Below are positions 20,606 through 31,759 of a stretch of 64,000 nt of DNA, in pieces (the first letter of the stretch is position 1; each line of letters opens with the position of its first letter). Location of the stretch: contig CM056576.1 of the NCBI GenBank assembly GCA_029721435.1, positions 119,711,166 through 119,775,165 on the forward strand, read 5' to 3'. The notes under the pieces were generated by a model, which was not told the DNA's origin, did no database searches, and saw nothing but the letters and a program-made list of their open reading frames with translations. This DNA comes from Gymnothorax reevesii (taxonomy: Eukaryota; Chordata; Actinopteri; Anguilliformes; Muraenidae). The position numbers were made by a program, and so were the translations under genes.

Positions 20606-20618
20606 AATAAACAATAAA
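20606..20618 (+). terminator. hes6: hes6 poly(A) signals
   Basis: Two AATAAA hexamers (20606-20611 and 20613-20618) lie about 490 bases after the stop codon. A third at 20875-20880 could end a longer transcript. Confidence 0.6.
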
Positions 20619-20899
20619 TGAAAACATTGTTAAATGTGAAGTGTACATAATTGTGTGATTGAATGTCATTATTTGTTTTGTCCCAGGTTTGCTATGTTCA
20701 CTCTTTTTGCTGCTGTTTCAACCAGTAATGCATTGTCTGTTAACTAATGTAATTTCCCCAGTGATTGTGTTTAAATGCTTGATTTCAACCCATTAAATGC
20801 ATAACAGTTTCACCCAAGAATGCAGTACATCCAACTGATGTTTTGTTTTGCACATGATCTGATGACATTTGAATAATAAAGTACTTAAAAATCAAAATC

Positions 20900-22600
20900 C
20901 CTTTGTTTTCTGGCTAAGAGATTTAATTACATCAAGATCTTCAGGTAATTGTACCTTGAAAAAGGTATTTGATTGCTGGATAATACATTGTTTAAATGAG
21001 ACAAAATAGATGCTTACAGTGGTAAAGTAGTTCTGTTAAAAAGCAACTCGTTAAATGTTTAATGGTAATTTGTAGACTATATTGGGCCATTACAATAACC
21101 CTGGTGCAATTTGTTCACAAGTTGATTGTGACAAACTATGTAGACTTTGAGGGAAAAAAATAGAATGAAAGTGTACCTTAGAAGGTGCAATGCTTGTTAC
21201 TGGGATGAGAATCAAGATTTGCAAAAAAAAAAAAAAAAAAAACCATTGCCAAGGGGTGAATAATTTCTGGACCTTTCTTGCTCAGACAACACACTCAGTT
21301 CCAAAAACACCGTTGTACCATTTGGGGTCTCCGGGAGATGTTTCCCTTAAGAAGAAAAAAAAAAAACCACCCCCACTGAAGCTTGACTTAATTCCAGAGG
21401 CTGCAAACGCATGAATAATGATGCATATGCAGTGACCAAGTCTCTCAGATCCAATCCAGGCGTTTATCAGGTGTGAATGTCTGCTATGAAACTTCCTTCA
21501 CTGCAAAGACGTGTCAAAAGTCACACAATACCCTTATTCATATGATGATCCCTCTTGACATTTTTCAACAAGCAGTGATGTATTTTCAGTCTCTCAATTA
21601 GAACATACTGCTGAATGTTACTGACACACTGTATCTGAGTCAGAGTTTTCAAAAACACGCTGTGTGCATGTGGAATCACACTTCCTTCACCTGAAATACA
21701 AAAAAAACCTCATACTCATTTTAAATAATTGACTGTTTATAATTGAGTATAAATGATTGCTTATACTGTGCCTTTTTGTTCTTTGATGACAATGCAGGAA
21801 AAGGTGAATTGAAGCAGCCACACGAACCGAGAAATACCTTATAGGCCTGCTATTTAATTTTTATGCCAAGTACTTCAACCATGTAATGGAGGGCCAGCAA
21901 CATCTGGTTTTCTGAAATGCATGCTCAATAAAGGAGACATATTGATACTGGTGAGTATTAAACACAGGTAAATGATATTAAGTTAAATATATAATCTTGT
22001 TTCTAATGTTCTTTTAGTGTATGATTCAGAACACCAGCATTTTACTGGTATCTTGCTGGACCAGCACCTCGTGACAGTGCACTGGGCAAAAGGCCCTCCT
22101 TCTTTTCTTCGATATGCAAACCAGATCAAATATTTGCCAGATAGTTTCCAAAAAAATCAAATAAATAAATAAATAAAAGTCAATCACTAGCTAATTTAAA
22201 TACCTAAAATAGCCAGACCCCGCTGTATCAGAAAGGCCTGAGAGTAATAATAAATAAATTCATAACAAATTGGTAAACCCATGGCTCACCCAAGATAAAA
22301 TAACTTCTTCATCCAACTTTGTCATTAAACACCCAACTCTTCACCCTCCTGTGAGCTGGGTGGCCACTACAACTAGGGGGAATTTGGAAGATAACCCCCA
22401 TCTAGCAGCTCCCATGGTCCACATGAAAGAGCTACATCAGAGGTGGAAACCGGTGTTCATGCTATGTACTAACACCTCAGCTGGCCCTCGCACAACAAAG
22501 TGTTGCCAACTACTCTCAAAGCACACAGACACAATAGCTTCGGCCAGCGGGAAAATGTTAGATCCTGTCTTGAAGCAAATCTAAAGAACAAAAAAAAAGA
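20900..22600. other. intergenic, no gene seen
   Basis: AT-rich sequence after hes6, with poly(A) runs near 21223-21242 and 21355-21366. A 104-codon plus-strand frame at 22270-22584 matches no family I recognise and has no gene context. Confidence 0.5.
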
Positions 22601-22625
22601 AAAAAGAAGTATAGTGCCATGCAGA

Positions 22626-24246
22626 TACAGTGCTTTGAATAAGTATTTGCTGCCTTCCCAATTTCCTCTATCTGTGCATATTTTTCTCTTAAATGTTTCA
22701 GATTATCATACTAATTTTAATGTCAAACTAAGATAACCCAAATAAAACAAAATGTAGTTTTCAAATGACAATTTCATTTATCAAAGGGGGGAAAAAAAAC
22801 CATCCAACCCCATCTGGCCCAATGCGAAAAAGTATTAGCCCTTAGCTAATAAATCAACCAATAAAATTTAATTCATAGCTGGGTTCAATTTCACTAGAAA
22901 CACCTATGCACATGATAACAGTCAGCCATGTTAAATCATAACATCACTTACATAGAAATGGTCTGGCAAAGTAAAGCAGGGAAAAAGCTAAACATGATAC
23001 TGCAAGCTATGGAATTTCAAGAACAGATGAGAAACAAAGTTATTGACATCGATCAGAGTGGAAAGGGTTACAAGGCCATTTTTAAGGCTCTGGGAATCCA
23101 GTGAACCATACTGCCCTACAAAGGCTAGGAGCAGTAACTCCAAAATGATTTAACTAGTAAAAATTAGTTAAACTTCAGCAGCCGTCCTAACAAATGAATA
23201 GCTAGCACATCTATGATAGATTAAGGTTAACTGACGTGACATGGTGTAATTTTTATCAAAATAAATCCTAACCGGCATATACTTTCAGGCCCAAAATGAA
23301 GTAAGTCACATTTGACCTAATTTGTAGTTACTGCAGGTTTTGTAGGGCAGCATGGTGAGAGCCATTATTTCAAAACGGCCTAAACAAAAATGGTGTCTAT
23401 GGGAGAGCCGCAAGGCTAAAACAACTGCTAATCAAAAATAACACAAAGGCTCATCCCAAATTTGACAAAAACATCTTGATGACCCCCAAGAATTTATAGC
23501 ATAATATTCTGTGGACTGATGAGTCGGAAAGGGAACCTCTTGGATGTAATGGATCCTCTTTCATCTGGTGTTAAGCAAACTCAGCATTCCACAATAACAA
23601 CATCATACAAACAGTCAAACCCAGTGCTGGTAGTGTGATGGTTTAGGGCTGCTTTGCTACTTCAGAACCTTGTCGACCAGCCATAATTGATGGAACAATG
23701 AATTCTGCTCTCTCCCTGAAAATCCTGAAGAATATTTGTCCAGCCTTCAGTTGGTGACCAAAACCTCAAGCCCACTTGGGTTATGATGCAGGTCAATGAA
23801 CCGAAGCACAAAAGCCATTCCACCATAGTCTGGCTCAAAAGAAAGAAAATTAAGGTTTTGAGTTGGCCCAGTAAAAGTCCTGACTTGAATCCAATTGAGA
23901 CGTTGTGGCATGACCTTAAACAGGCAGTTCATGCTCAAAAACCCTCCAATGAGGCTGAATTAAAACAATTCTGCAAAGAATAGAGGGACAATATTCCCCT
24001 ATAGCGATGTTAAAGACTCATTGCCAGTTCTTACAAACATTTGATTGTAGTTGTTGCCATCAAGGGTAGCACAACCTGATAGGTTTAGCAGTGAAATTAT
24101 TTTTTCACATGGGTGATATACGTTTTGAGTCATGAGAGGATGTTTACTCATTAAAATAAGTTTGATGATTTGGAACATTTAAATATGACTATTAGGCAAA
24201 AACAGAGGAAATCTTTAAGGGGCTAATACTTTTTCACAACACTGTA
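22626..24246 (+). mobile_element. Tc1-like DNA transposon, degenerate
   Basis: An element of about 1.62 kb is bounded by TA dinucleotides. Its inverted ends are cagtgctttgaataagtatt on the left and aatactttttcacaacactg on the right. The transposase remnant on the plus strand has several frameshifts and stops. The last open part (23783-23983) keeps WPSKSPDLNPIETLW, which carries the third catalytic acidic residue (Glu) of the DD34E triad. The residue exactly 34 positions before that Glu is Val in MMQVNEPKH, where active relatives have Asp. The copy cannot encode an active enzyme. Confidence 0.85.
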
Positions 24247-24257
24247 CAGCCACAATT

Positions 24258-24374
24258 ATATCCCAGATAGCGAGCACTTCTGCTCCGGACCTTCCCCGGA
24301 TCTGCCCCAGCTCCAATTGATCCGGCTCAGTGCCGGGGCAGATCCGGAGCGGAGGAGATTGCTATCTGGGATAT
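24258..24374. mobile_element. stem-loop repeat with 14-bp perfect inverted ends
   Basis: The ends atatcccagatagc and gctatctgggatat are perfect inverted copies. A second inner pair (ccggatctgcccc and ggggcagatccgg) extends the hairpin. The whole 117-base sequence can fold back. It resembles abundant fish stem-loop repeats and has no coding capacity. Confidence 0.6.
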
Positions 24375-24403
24375 AAATCCCCCCCTCTCACCACCAAATA
24401 TAT

Positions 24404-24427
<24 letters not shown>
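24404..24427 (+). repeat. (CA)n microsatellite
   Basis: About 12 CA units followed by an interrupted cacgtgcgcacgcgcaca stretch. Confidence 0.9.
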
Positions 24428-24435
<8 letters not shown>

Positions 24436-24439
24436 GCGC

Positions 24440-26250
24440 ACACACATGAACACACAAACACTGTTTATGTGCTTGGATGCTTGTACACTCTAAGAAAAAG
24501 TGATATGGAATTTTGTCTCATCGGTCATGCAGTAATGACTGAAGGCTTCATTGACTGGCCTTTATGAAAATATCCAACCGTTATTTCTTACTAATCCTAT
24601 AGTATAACGGCATAAAAATAATATCACTATAGTTTGCATGGTATAAATAGAAAAGTACTATTGCCATCCCATTATAACTATAGTATTACCACTGGAAACA
24701 GTACCAACATATTACTATAGTACTATTATTCTCTACGACTTTATTGCTGTAGTTTGAATAACTATGTATCACTCCTGATTCTACACTATGGTGGCCGAAA
24801 TACAATCCATTGATTATAGGAAAACTAGCTTGGAACTATAGCAATTTATCATAAGGGGGGGTCATGCTTGCCCCTTAGAATTATGATCTAAAAAAAAAAA
24901 AAAAAATCTCAGTTTAGCGAGTGAAGTGTGAAGTGCAGAGAGCAAATAAAACGAAGCTATTAAATTACTACTTAACTGCCTATTAACTCATTAAACTAGC
25001 TGGGCAATCTGTAATTAAATCAACCATCACGATACATTAATCTATCAAATCCACATACGGCTTACTACACATTCGCAGACTGTTTTCAGCTGATGATGGC
25101 GCGCCCAAGCCCAGTTGTGTGCCCGGGCGCGACGCCCAGTGCTGACTCGCCTTTGTTGTAGCTCACACCTCTGCCTAAAATTGGGCGAGGTGTGAAAGAC
25201 AGGACTTCTAAGTAGGGAATAAATCTATGATCAAAGCTTCAGTTATTAGCCTGGATTCCTTTGTCAGTCTGTGGGCCCGCCGAGCAACGTTTTAACATTC
25301 TGATGCAATCTCAACCAAGCCTGGAGACCGTCAAGGAGAGCATGCAGGCTACAACCTCGATAGAAAACGAAATATCCTTACCAGTCGCGGCACACATAAT
25401 CATGCCCCGGCCGGGTGTCCATAAATGTTTAAACAACTGACTTTTTTCGGCTCTTTGCCAATATAAAACTCAGATACGTTATTATATTTTTGGATATATT
25501 TTGGTCGCATGCGCTAGAAATCGCAGGAGTAAATAATCGGAGGCTCTTAAGTGAAGTTTTAAAGTGAATTCGGTTTGGGCGCAGGACGCGCTCCTGACAG
25601 AGGGTCAGATCACATGTAGGCTATACTCTTGATTTTTCCCAACAGTCGAGGACTTTCAATCACATTTTAGAATTATCGCAAGAATAGCTTAGATCCCCTA
25701 TTCCATTTTGCCTAAATTGTCCCGTTTAAAAATTAACATTTTATGCCCTGGTGTGCAAAATACAGCAGCTGTAATTTCGTATTTAACTGAAAACGTTCTC
25801 TGGTGTAACGACTCAAGGTGTCGAGCATCATGCCTAGGGCTTTATGTAATTTTCATTCATATTTAGTCCCGTGAAAGCCTATTATCTTTTGATTATGTTG
25901 GGTAAGGACTGTCTATGAGGAGGATATGGAGGCCTGGGGCGAGTTTGAGAATTTCTCCACAGATCATCTGTAAGCCTATATTTCTTGTTGTATTGCTTCG
26001 TTTAATGTCTTAATATTTAATTTTTAGACCAATATCCATTGATGAAATCTATTTGGCGTCATATGTTTCATTATAATCGGAAATACTGCATAAACTCACA
26101 CTGTTGACACAGCCCAACAGAACCAAATCTCCAGAAAAAAATAAATTAGTGCATGTTATTATTGTTGATCATACTATGCTACCATAGCATCTCTTGATGA
26201 CATTTGTGAATAATGTAAAATCAGATTGAATAATAAATTATTTAAAAATG
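24440..26250. other. intergenic, no gene seen; includes a GC-rich patch
   Basis: Mostly AT-rich sequence. A CpG-rich patch lies at about 25090-25140 (gatggcgcgcccaag and gcccgggcgcgacgccc). It is followed by a small inverted pair (tcacacctctgcc and gggcgaggtgtga, 25161-25196). No splice-supported coding frame and no transposon could be recognised. It may be regulatory or non-coding RNA sequence, but nothing proves that. Confidence 0.4.
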
Positions 26251-27002
26251 CTCAACGTGGTCCTCGTACATTATATGGGCGATAGTATTGGGACCTGCGT
26301 CTGAATCAATGAAATCAGGTTCTTCATTCAGACCTATTGCCAAAGGTGTACAAAATCAATTACCCTAGCCCTGCAGTGTGCATTTCCAAACATTTGTGAG
26401 AAAATGGGCTGTTCTGAAGAGCTTAGTCAATTCCAGCATGGTGCTGTCAAAGGACACCACATTTGAAATAAGTCAATTCATGAAATTTCCTCTCAGACAT
26501 TCCACGGCCAACTTGAAAAATGCAAGCTTTTAGGAGGAACAGCAACTCAGCCATGCAGTGGCCGATCACACAGTCACAGAGCAGGCTCATTGAGTGCTGT
26601 GGCACATAGTGCGGAAAAATTGCAAATGCTTTGGTGACTCAATAACTGCACGCAACAAAAACAAAATCTTACCAAACATTTTAGGCTTGCATTAAGACGT
26701 CATTTTGACTGATTTATCGTTTTGTCCATGCCGTAAGTGAAATTATCAGTCTAGCTGTCTGATGGACGAGTCCTGCTTTGGTGGATGGCAGAAGAACATA
26801 ATGTAGTTGCCTGATTGCATTGCACCAACTATTAAGTTTGGTGGAGGAGGGATAATGGTATGAGGTTGTTTTTCAGGGACTAGGCTAGGCCTTGCAGTTC
26901 CACTGAAGGGAAATCTTCATGCCTCTGGATACTATGACATTTTGGAAAATTCTATGCTTCCAACTCTTTGAGTACAGTTTGGGGAATGCCCTTTTCTGTT
27001 TC

Positions 27003-28037
27003 TGATATGAAATCAGGTAGACACCAGAAGCGAGGTGAAGGGGAATGAGGATTTATTTATTTATTTAACAAAATAAAACAGGCACGAGGGCCAACAAAAA
27101 AACTTGGCCCCAAAGGGTTGCAAAAGACAAACTAAGGTACGCTACACAGAGCTGAGAAACTAAATAGCAAAAAGGCAAGAACAAAAAACACTGGAAACTC
27201 CAGGCAGATATCCAAGAAAAATAAATAACAAGACTATGGCTATGAACAAGACTTGGAAGCGAGAACAAGATGAAGACTAGTACACGAAACAAGACTTGGA
27301 AACAAAACTTGCAAACTAGAACTTGAACACTGAGCGAGACACTGTCTGCCAGCCAACTTCCACCGCATCCAGATAAAGGCTAGAAATCATGACACATGAA
27401 GGGCAACACCTGGAGGAGGAGAAAAAAGAGGCAGGGCAAGATCATGACATGGACAAGATTGGTTGACAAGACTTGCTCATTAAGAGAATGAGCGTGCTCA
27501 GCTTAAGTACCAATTAAGTATGCAGTTTGGAAGCAAGCATGAATGTTAAGAACAGAAAAGCACAGCAAGATCTTGAAATAGCAAAGCAGGAATCATGACA
27601 ATAAATTCCCTGTCTAAATTAGTAATATTAGTAATGTGCCTATCTAAGAATTACACCACCCAGTGAGTGTTAGTAAATGTTAGTAACTTTAAAACAGTTA
27701 ATTGTCAATTAAGCTTAGAGAGGCCCGAATCCAGCACAGCATGGAAGGAAGGGGAAATACCAAAGCCAACCCAGAGCTCTGAAATGTGCAACAACGAAGG
27801 CACGAGGCGGAACGCAGACAAGCGGTGGAGTGGCTTGGCAGACCTGGCGAAAACAAAAACATGGAAAAGTAAAAACATGGACAAGGAATGTAAAACATGA
27901 AATGCAAAAACCAGATACAAAAAACTGTTAAAACTGTGACTATGAACATGAAACTATGAACTATGAAATCTTGAACATGAAACTGTTAAAACCATAAATG
28001 CTGTCCTGGCCAAAGGCCAGGACCCCAGAACACAACA
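27003..28037. mobile_element. probable solo LTR inserted in the Tc1-like element
   Basis: The insert begins TG and ends CA and is flanked by the 5-base duplication gtttc (26998-27002 and 28038-28042). These are the marks of LTR-retroelement integration. It is 1035 bases long with no recognisable gag or pol frame, so it is best read as a solo LTR. The right part holds drifting short repeats of aaacatgaaactatgaa type. The family and orientation are not assigned. Confidence 0.65.
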
Positions 28038-28111
28038 GTTTCAGCATGCCTGTACCCCAGTGCACATAGCTAGGTCCATAAAGACATGGTTTGAGGAGTT
28101 TGGTGTGGAAG

Positions 28112-30080
28112 TACGGGAGGTGAAAATTTCTACTTGAAATCTAAGTATGAATTTGAAAAGGTGGTAAAGAAAGCTAAGAAAGAGTATTGCAATAAGCTTA
28201 AAGACAAGCTGAACTCCAAGGACAGCAGAGGGCTATGGCAGGGTTTTCAATTAATTACCAGCTTCAAAGCAAGTCGTGTTACTGTAGATACTGAATCTAA
28301 CTTGCAAAAAGAGTTAAATAACTTTTACTGCAGGTTTGATATTAAAGCAAACCCACGACCCTGTTCTGTATAGCGTATCAGAGTCTGCCACTCCACTCTT
28401 TTTAATCAGAGAGTATGAGCTTAGAAACCTGCTGCCCAGGCAAAACAGTAGGAAGCCTGCAGGTCCTGATAAGGTGTCTTCTGCTACCATGGAATGTTGT
28501 GCATATGAACTTGCGCCAATCTTCACTCAGATTTTTATCCAGTCCTTTAAACGACGGAGAGTTCCAGCATGTTTTAAGTCAGCCGTGATTGTGCCTGCGC
28601 CCAAGAAACCAACATCTATTATAATGAAAATCTTTGAGAGTCTGATATGTTACCATCTCTCAAGTGTTATCCTAGAGCCTTATCACTTCGCATACAGAGC
28701 AAACAAGCCTGTTGATGATGCAGTCTCTTTGTGTCTGTATTCTATTTTCCAACAAGGTTCTCGCAATTATGGCAGGTTTCTGTTTGTTGATTATAATTCA
28801 ACCTTTAATACTATTATTCCATCTAGACTATATGACAAACTCCCTCACATGAGAGTTGATCAATCTCTTTGTCAATGGATCCTTGACTTTTTAGTAGGGA
28901 GGACATAGATGGTCAACCGTAATGACAAATAATCTAAATCTTTCACAATTAGCACTGGGGCCGCATGGGGGTGTGTACTGTCCCATATCTTTTGCTCACT
29001 GCACACAAATTACTGTGTCTCCCAGTCTGTTCAGATGTTTAAATTTATGGATGAATCCACAGTAGCGGGTTTGATCTCCAATACTGATGACACCGCTTAC
29101 AGGAGTGCCCCATCTCTGGTCAACTAGTGTAATGCAAATAACTTGCAATTGAAGGTTTCTAAAACCAAAGAAGAGGAGCTGTAGGGATCACTTTCTCTAG
29201 GTCATCAACACTAGTGCCATTTGACAAGTTGGCGACTTTAAATTTCTGGGAGTGACAATATCTTCCACTTTGAAATGGGAGGACAACACCACTTCTACAC
29301 TGAAGATAGCACACCAGAGGCTTTTCTTTTTAAGGCCATGTCTAGTGATGGCATGGTGCACTTTTATAGAGCAGCAGTAGGGAGCATTCTTACATATGCA
29401 ATAACAGTGCGGTTCGGTAATCTGTCAGTGAGAGACAGGGATCTGTTGGACAAAGTAGTGTGTACTGCATTCAGAATCGTTCGAGGTGGTCTCCCACACC
29501 AAGCAGATATCTACAAAAGTAGGTTACGAAAGAAGGTCCTTAAAGTCCCAGTAGACCCCTATCACCCAGCTAATAACCTTTTTAATCATTTCCTATCTTA
29601 TAAAAGACCAAGGAGTATTAAGGCCAGAACTTCCAGGTTCTGGAACAGTACAGAGCCTGAAGCTGTCCGCGAACTGAACACTGCATCCATAGACATTCAG
29701 GCTATCTGCTTGATCTAAATGGTTGTGAAATGGGATAGATGTTTCAATGCACTAAAATGCTTTATAGGGGGTCATCTGATGTTGCGGCTACTTTTCTCTG
29801 CAACTACTTCAGTTCTACCTAGAACTGCCTTTAGTATGTGTTGGATTTTATCTTATTTTAGTTGGTTATTATTTTATGGATCTGTATTATTTATGTCTTG
29901 TACTTTTTACATTTATTATAGATTGGAATGGATTGGATGGAGGTAGTCAATCTAATCATATATTTTATGTACGAGTCGTCTCACAGTCTTGTCTTTCTGT
30001 TTTTGTTTCAGTGAGCTCACAAAGACAAATTCCAATCAATCATTTTGATATGGCAAAAAAAATTTGAATCTTGAGTTTTG
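28112..30080 (+). mobile_element. L2-like LINE fragment with degenerate reverse transcriptase
   Basis: Plus-strand frames at 28134-28373, 28336-28908 and 29275-29718 are parts of one broken protein. Recognisable features are a lysine-rich linker before the reverse transcriptase, then SRKPAGPDKVSSATM, CFKSAVIVPAPKKP, HFAYRANKPVDDAVSLCLYS and FLFVDYNSTFNTIIPSRL. The frame then passes stops, and the expected (Y/A)ADD active-site segment is altered (FKFMDEST). The C-terminal part ends near 29718, and an AT-rich 3' region runs to the junction with the Tc1-like element. The copy lacks its 5' part and is inactive. Confidence 0.75.
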
Positions 30081-30780
30081 ATTTTGACTGGCCTATACAG
30101 AACCTGTAGAATATCTTTGGCATGAAATAGAATGGAGCTTGTGAGCTAGGCCTTCTTGTCTAACATCACAGCCTGACTTCATACATGCCCTTCTGGATGG
30201 GCAAAAATTTCCACTGACACACTCAAAAGCCTTGTTGAAAGTCATCCCTGAGGAGTGGACACTGGTATAGCTGCAAAGGGAGGACCAATTCAACATTAAT
30301 AACCATGGATTTAGAATAGTGGGTCGTAAAAGGTCCTGTAAGGGCCATGTATCCCAATACTTTTGTCCATAGAGTGCATCTTTGCTAACCTTCCATCTTG
30401 AATCATGTATACCAACTGTAAGTGCAAATCAATACAGTATCTGTGAAACCCTTTAAAAGGGCATTGAAAGGACAAATTTCAGCTGCTCTGTTTACAGACA
30501 TTATGTTGAGGGGAAGTACTCCACAAACTTACCTTTAGTGCTGATCATGTGAACTACGGACATCCGTTAATACAACTGCCTCCCTCGATTCAGGTGACAC
30601 GCTACAGCAGTGTGCATTGATGTTAACCAATTTAGTTCAAGTAATGTTTAAACTGTACTTTTACAAAATGTCAAACCAAAATTCAGTATTTTGAGATCAA
30701 TGAAGGCTCAAGAGAATTCATGCAGCCAAGGCAAAGTTTAAGAAGTCTGGTCTTAGAGCATATTTCTGCTTCGGGAAACA

Positions 30781-31748
30781 TTATTATTATTTATTATTAT
30801 TAACCTTTATTTAACCAGATGATTCAATTGAGAACAAATTCTCATTTACAATGACGATCTGGGCAAGAGGCAACACCAGAAGCAGTCACAAAAAAAAAAA
30901 AAAAAAAACAGATGACAGACAGACATATCAACAGGTACAACGACATCAATACAATGAAGTTACAAAAAACAATTGCAACGATCTTTGACTGTCGAGTAGA
31001 TCAGTTTTTTGAAAGAGTGGAGTGGAATGAATGAACTAAGTTTTAGGGTCTGTTGCAGAAAATTCCAGTCATTTGCGGCAGAGAACTGGAAAGAGGAGCG
31101 GCCAAAGGAGGTGCGGACTTTTGGGATAAGGAGATTGATGAGATTACTGGAACATAAATTACGATTAGAGGTGTGAATATTGAGTAGTGACTGTAGATAT
31201 GAAGGGGTTTTTCCAATGAGAGTTTTGTAGATATATGTGAACCAGTGGATCTGTCTGCGTGATTGGAGTGAGGGCCAATTAACCTGAGAGTAGAGGAAGC
31301 AGTGATGAGTGTTAAATGGGGAACCAGTAACAAAACGGATGGCAGAATGGTACAGAACATCGAGTTTGTGAAGGAGGGTTTGTGAAGCAGATCTATAAAC
31401 TATGTCACCATAATCAAATATTGGGAGTACTGACATTTTGACCAGGAGTTGTTTTACTGAAAATGTGAAGGAAGATTTGTTACGGTAAAGAAAACCTATA
31501 ATGGATTTGACCTTGATGCGTAGTGTGTTTACATGCGTTTCAAATGTAAGCTTGCTATCGAGCCAGATGCCTAAATATTTGTAGCTTTTCACAAATTCGA
31601 TCTCAACACCATCTAAAGAAGTGATTGTGAGAGGGCACTCAGTCTGCTGTAGGTGTCTATTAAAGACCATGCATTTAGTTTTTTTTGTGTTAAGGGTTAG
31701 GTGGAGATCCGCAAAAGCCCTTTGGATGCTGCTAAGACCCACCCACAA
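30781..31748 (-). mobile_element. 5'-truncated non-LTR retrotransposon, 262-codon frame
   Basis: The minus-strand frame 30960-31748 encodes the last third of a LINE reverse transcriptase. It begins within sequence after the active site (LTLNTKKTKCMVFNR, then KSYKYLGIWLDSKLTFETHV) and ends near the protein C terminus. The 3' end has ttatttaacc and (att)n at 30781-30820. The long uninterrupted frame suggests a fairly young insertion. The copy at 13340-14240 is related but more decayed. Confidence 0.75.
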
Positions 31749-31759
31749 ACATTAGAAGG

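Larger units (their letters stand above)
26267..30380 (+). mobile_element. Tc1-like DNA transposon split by two later insertions
   Basis: The left end is tacattatatgggcgatagt plus attgggac. The right end is cccaatacttttgtccatag plus agtg. They are inverted copies, as in a widespread Tc1-like family. Transposase-coding sequence is decayed. It runs from the left end to 27002, resumes at 28038-28110 (a segment reading AARSIKTWFEEFGVEV-like in translation), and resumes again at about 30080 (TGL-like to the right end). Removing the two inserts rejoins a normal element of about 1.1 to 1.6 kb. No active product is possible. Confidence 0.75.

Noticed and set aside
22270..22584. 104-codon plus-strand frame before the Tc1-like element
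   Set aside because: Low-complexity composition and no family resemblance; it may be a decayed repeat but cannot be assigned.
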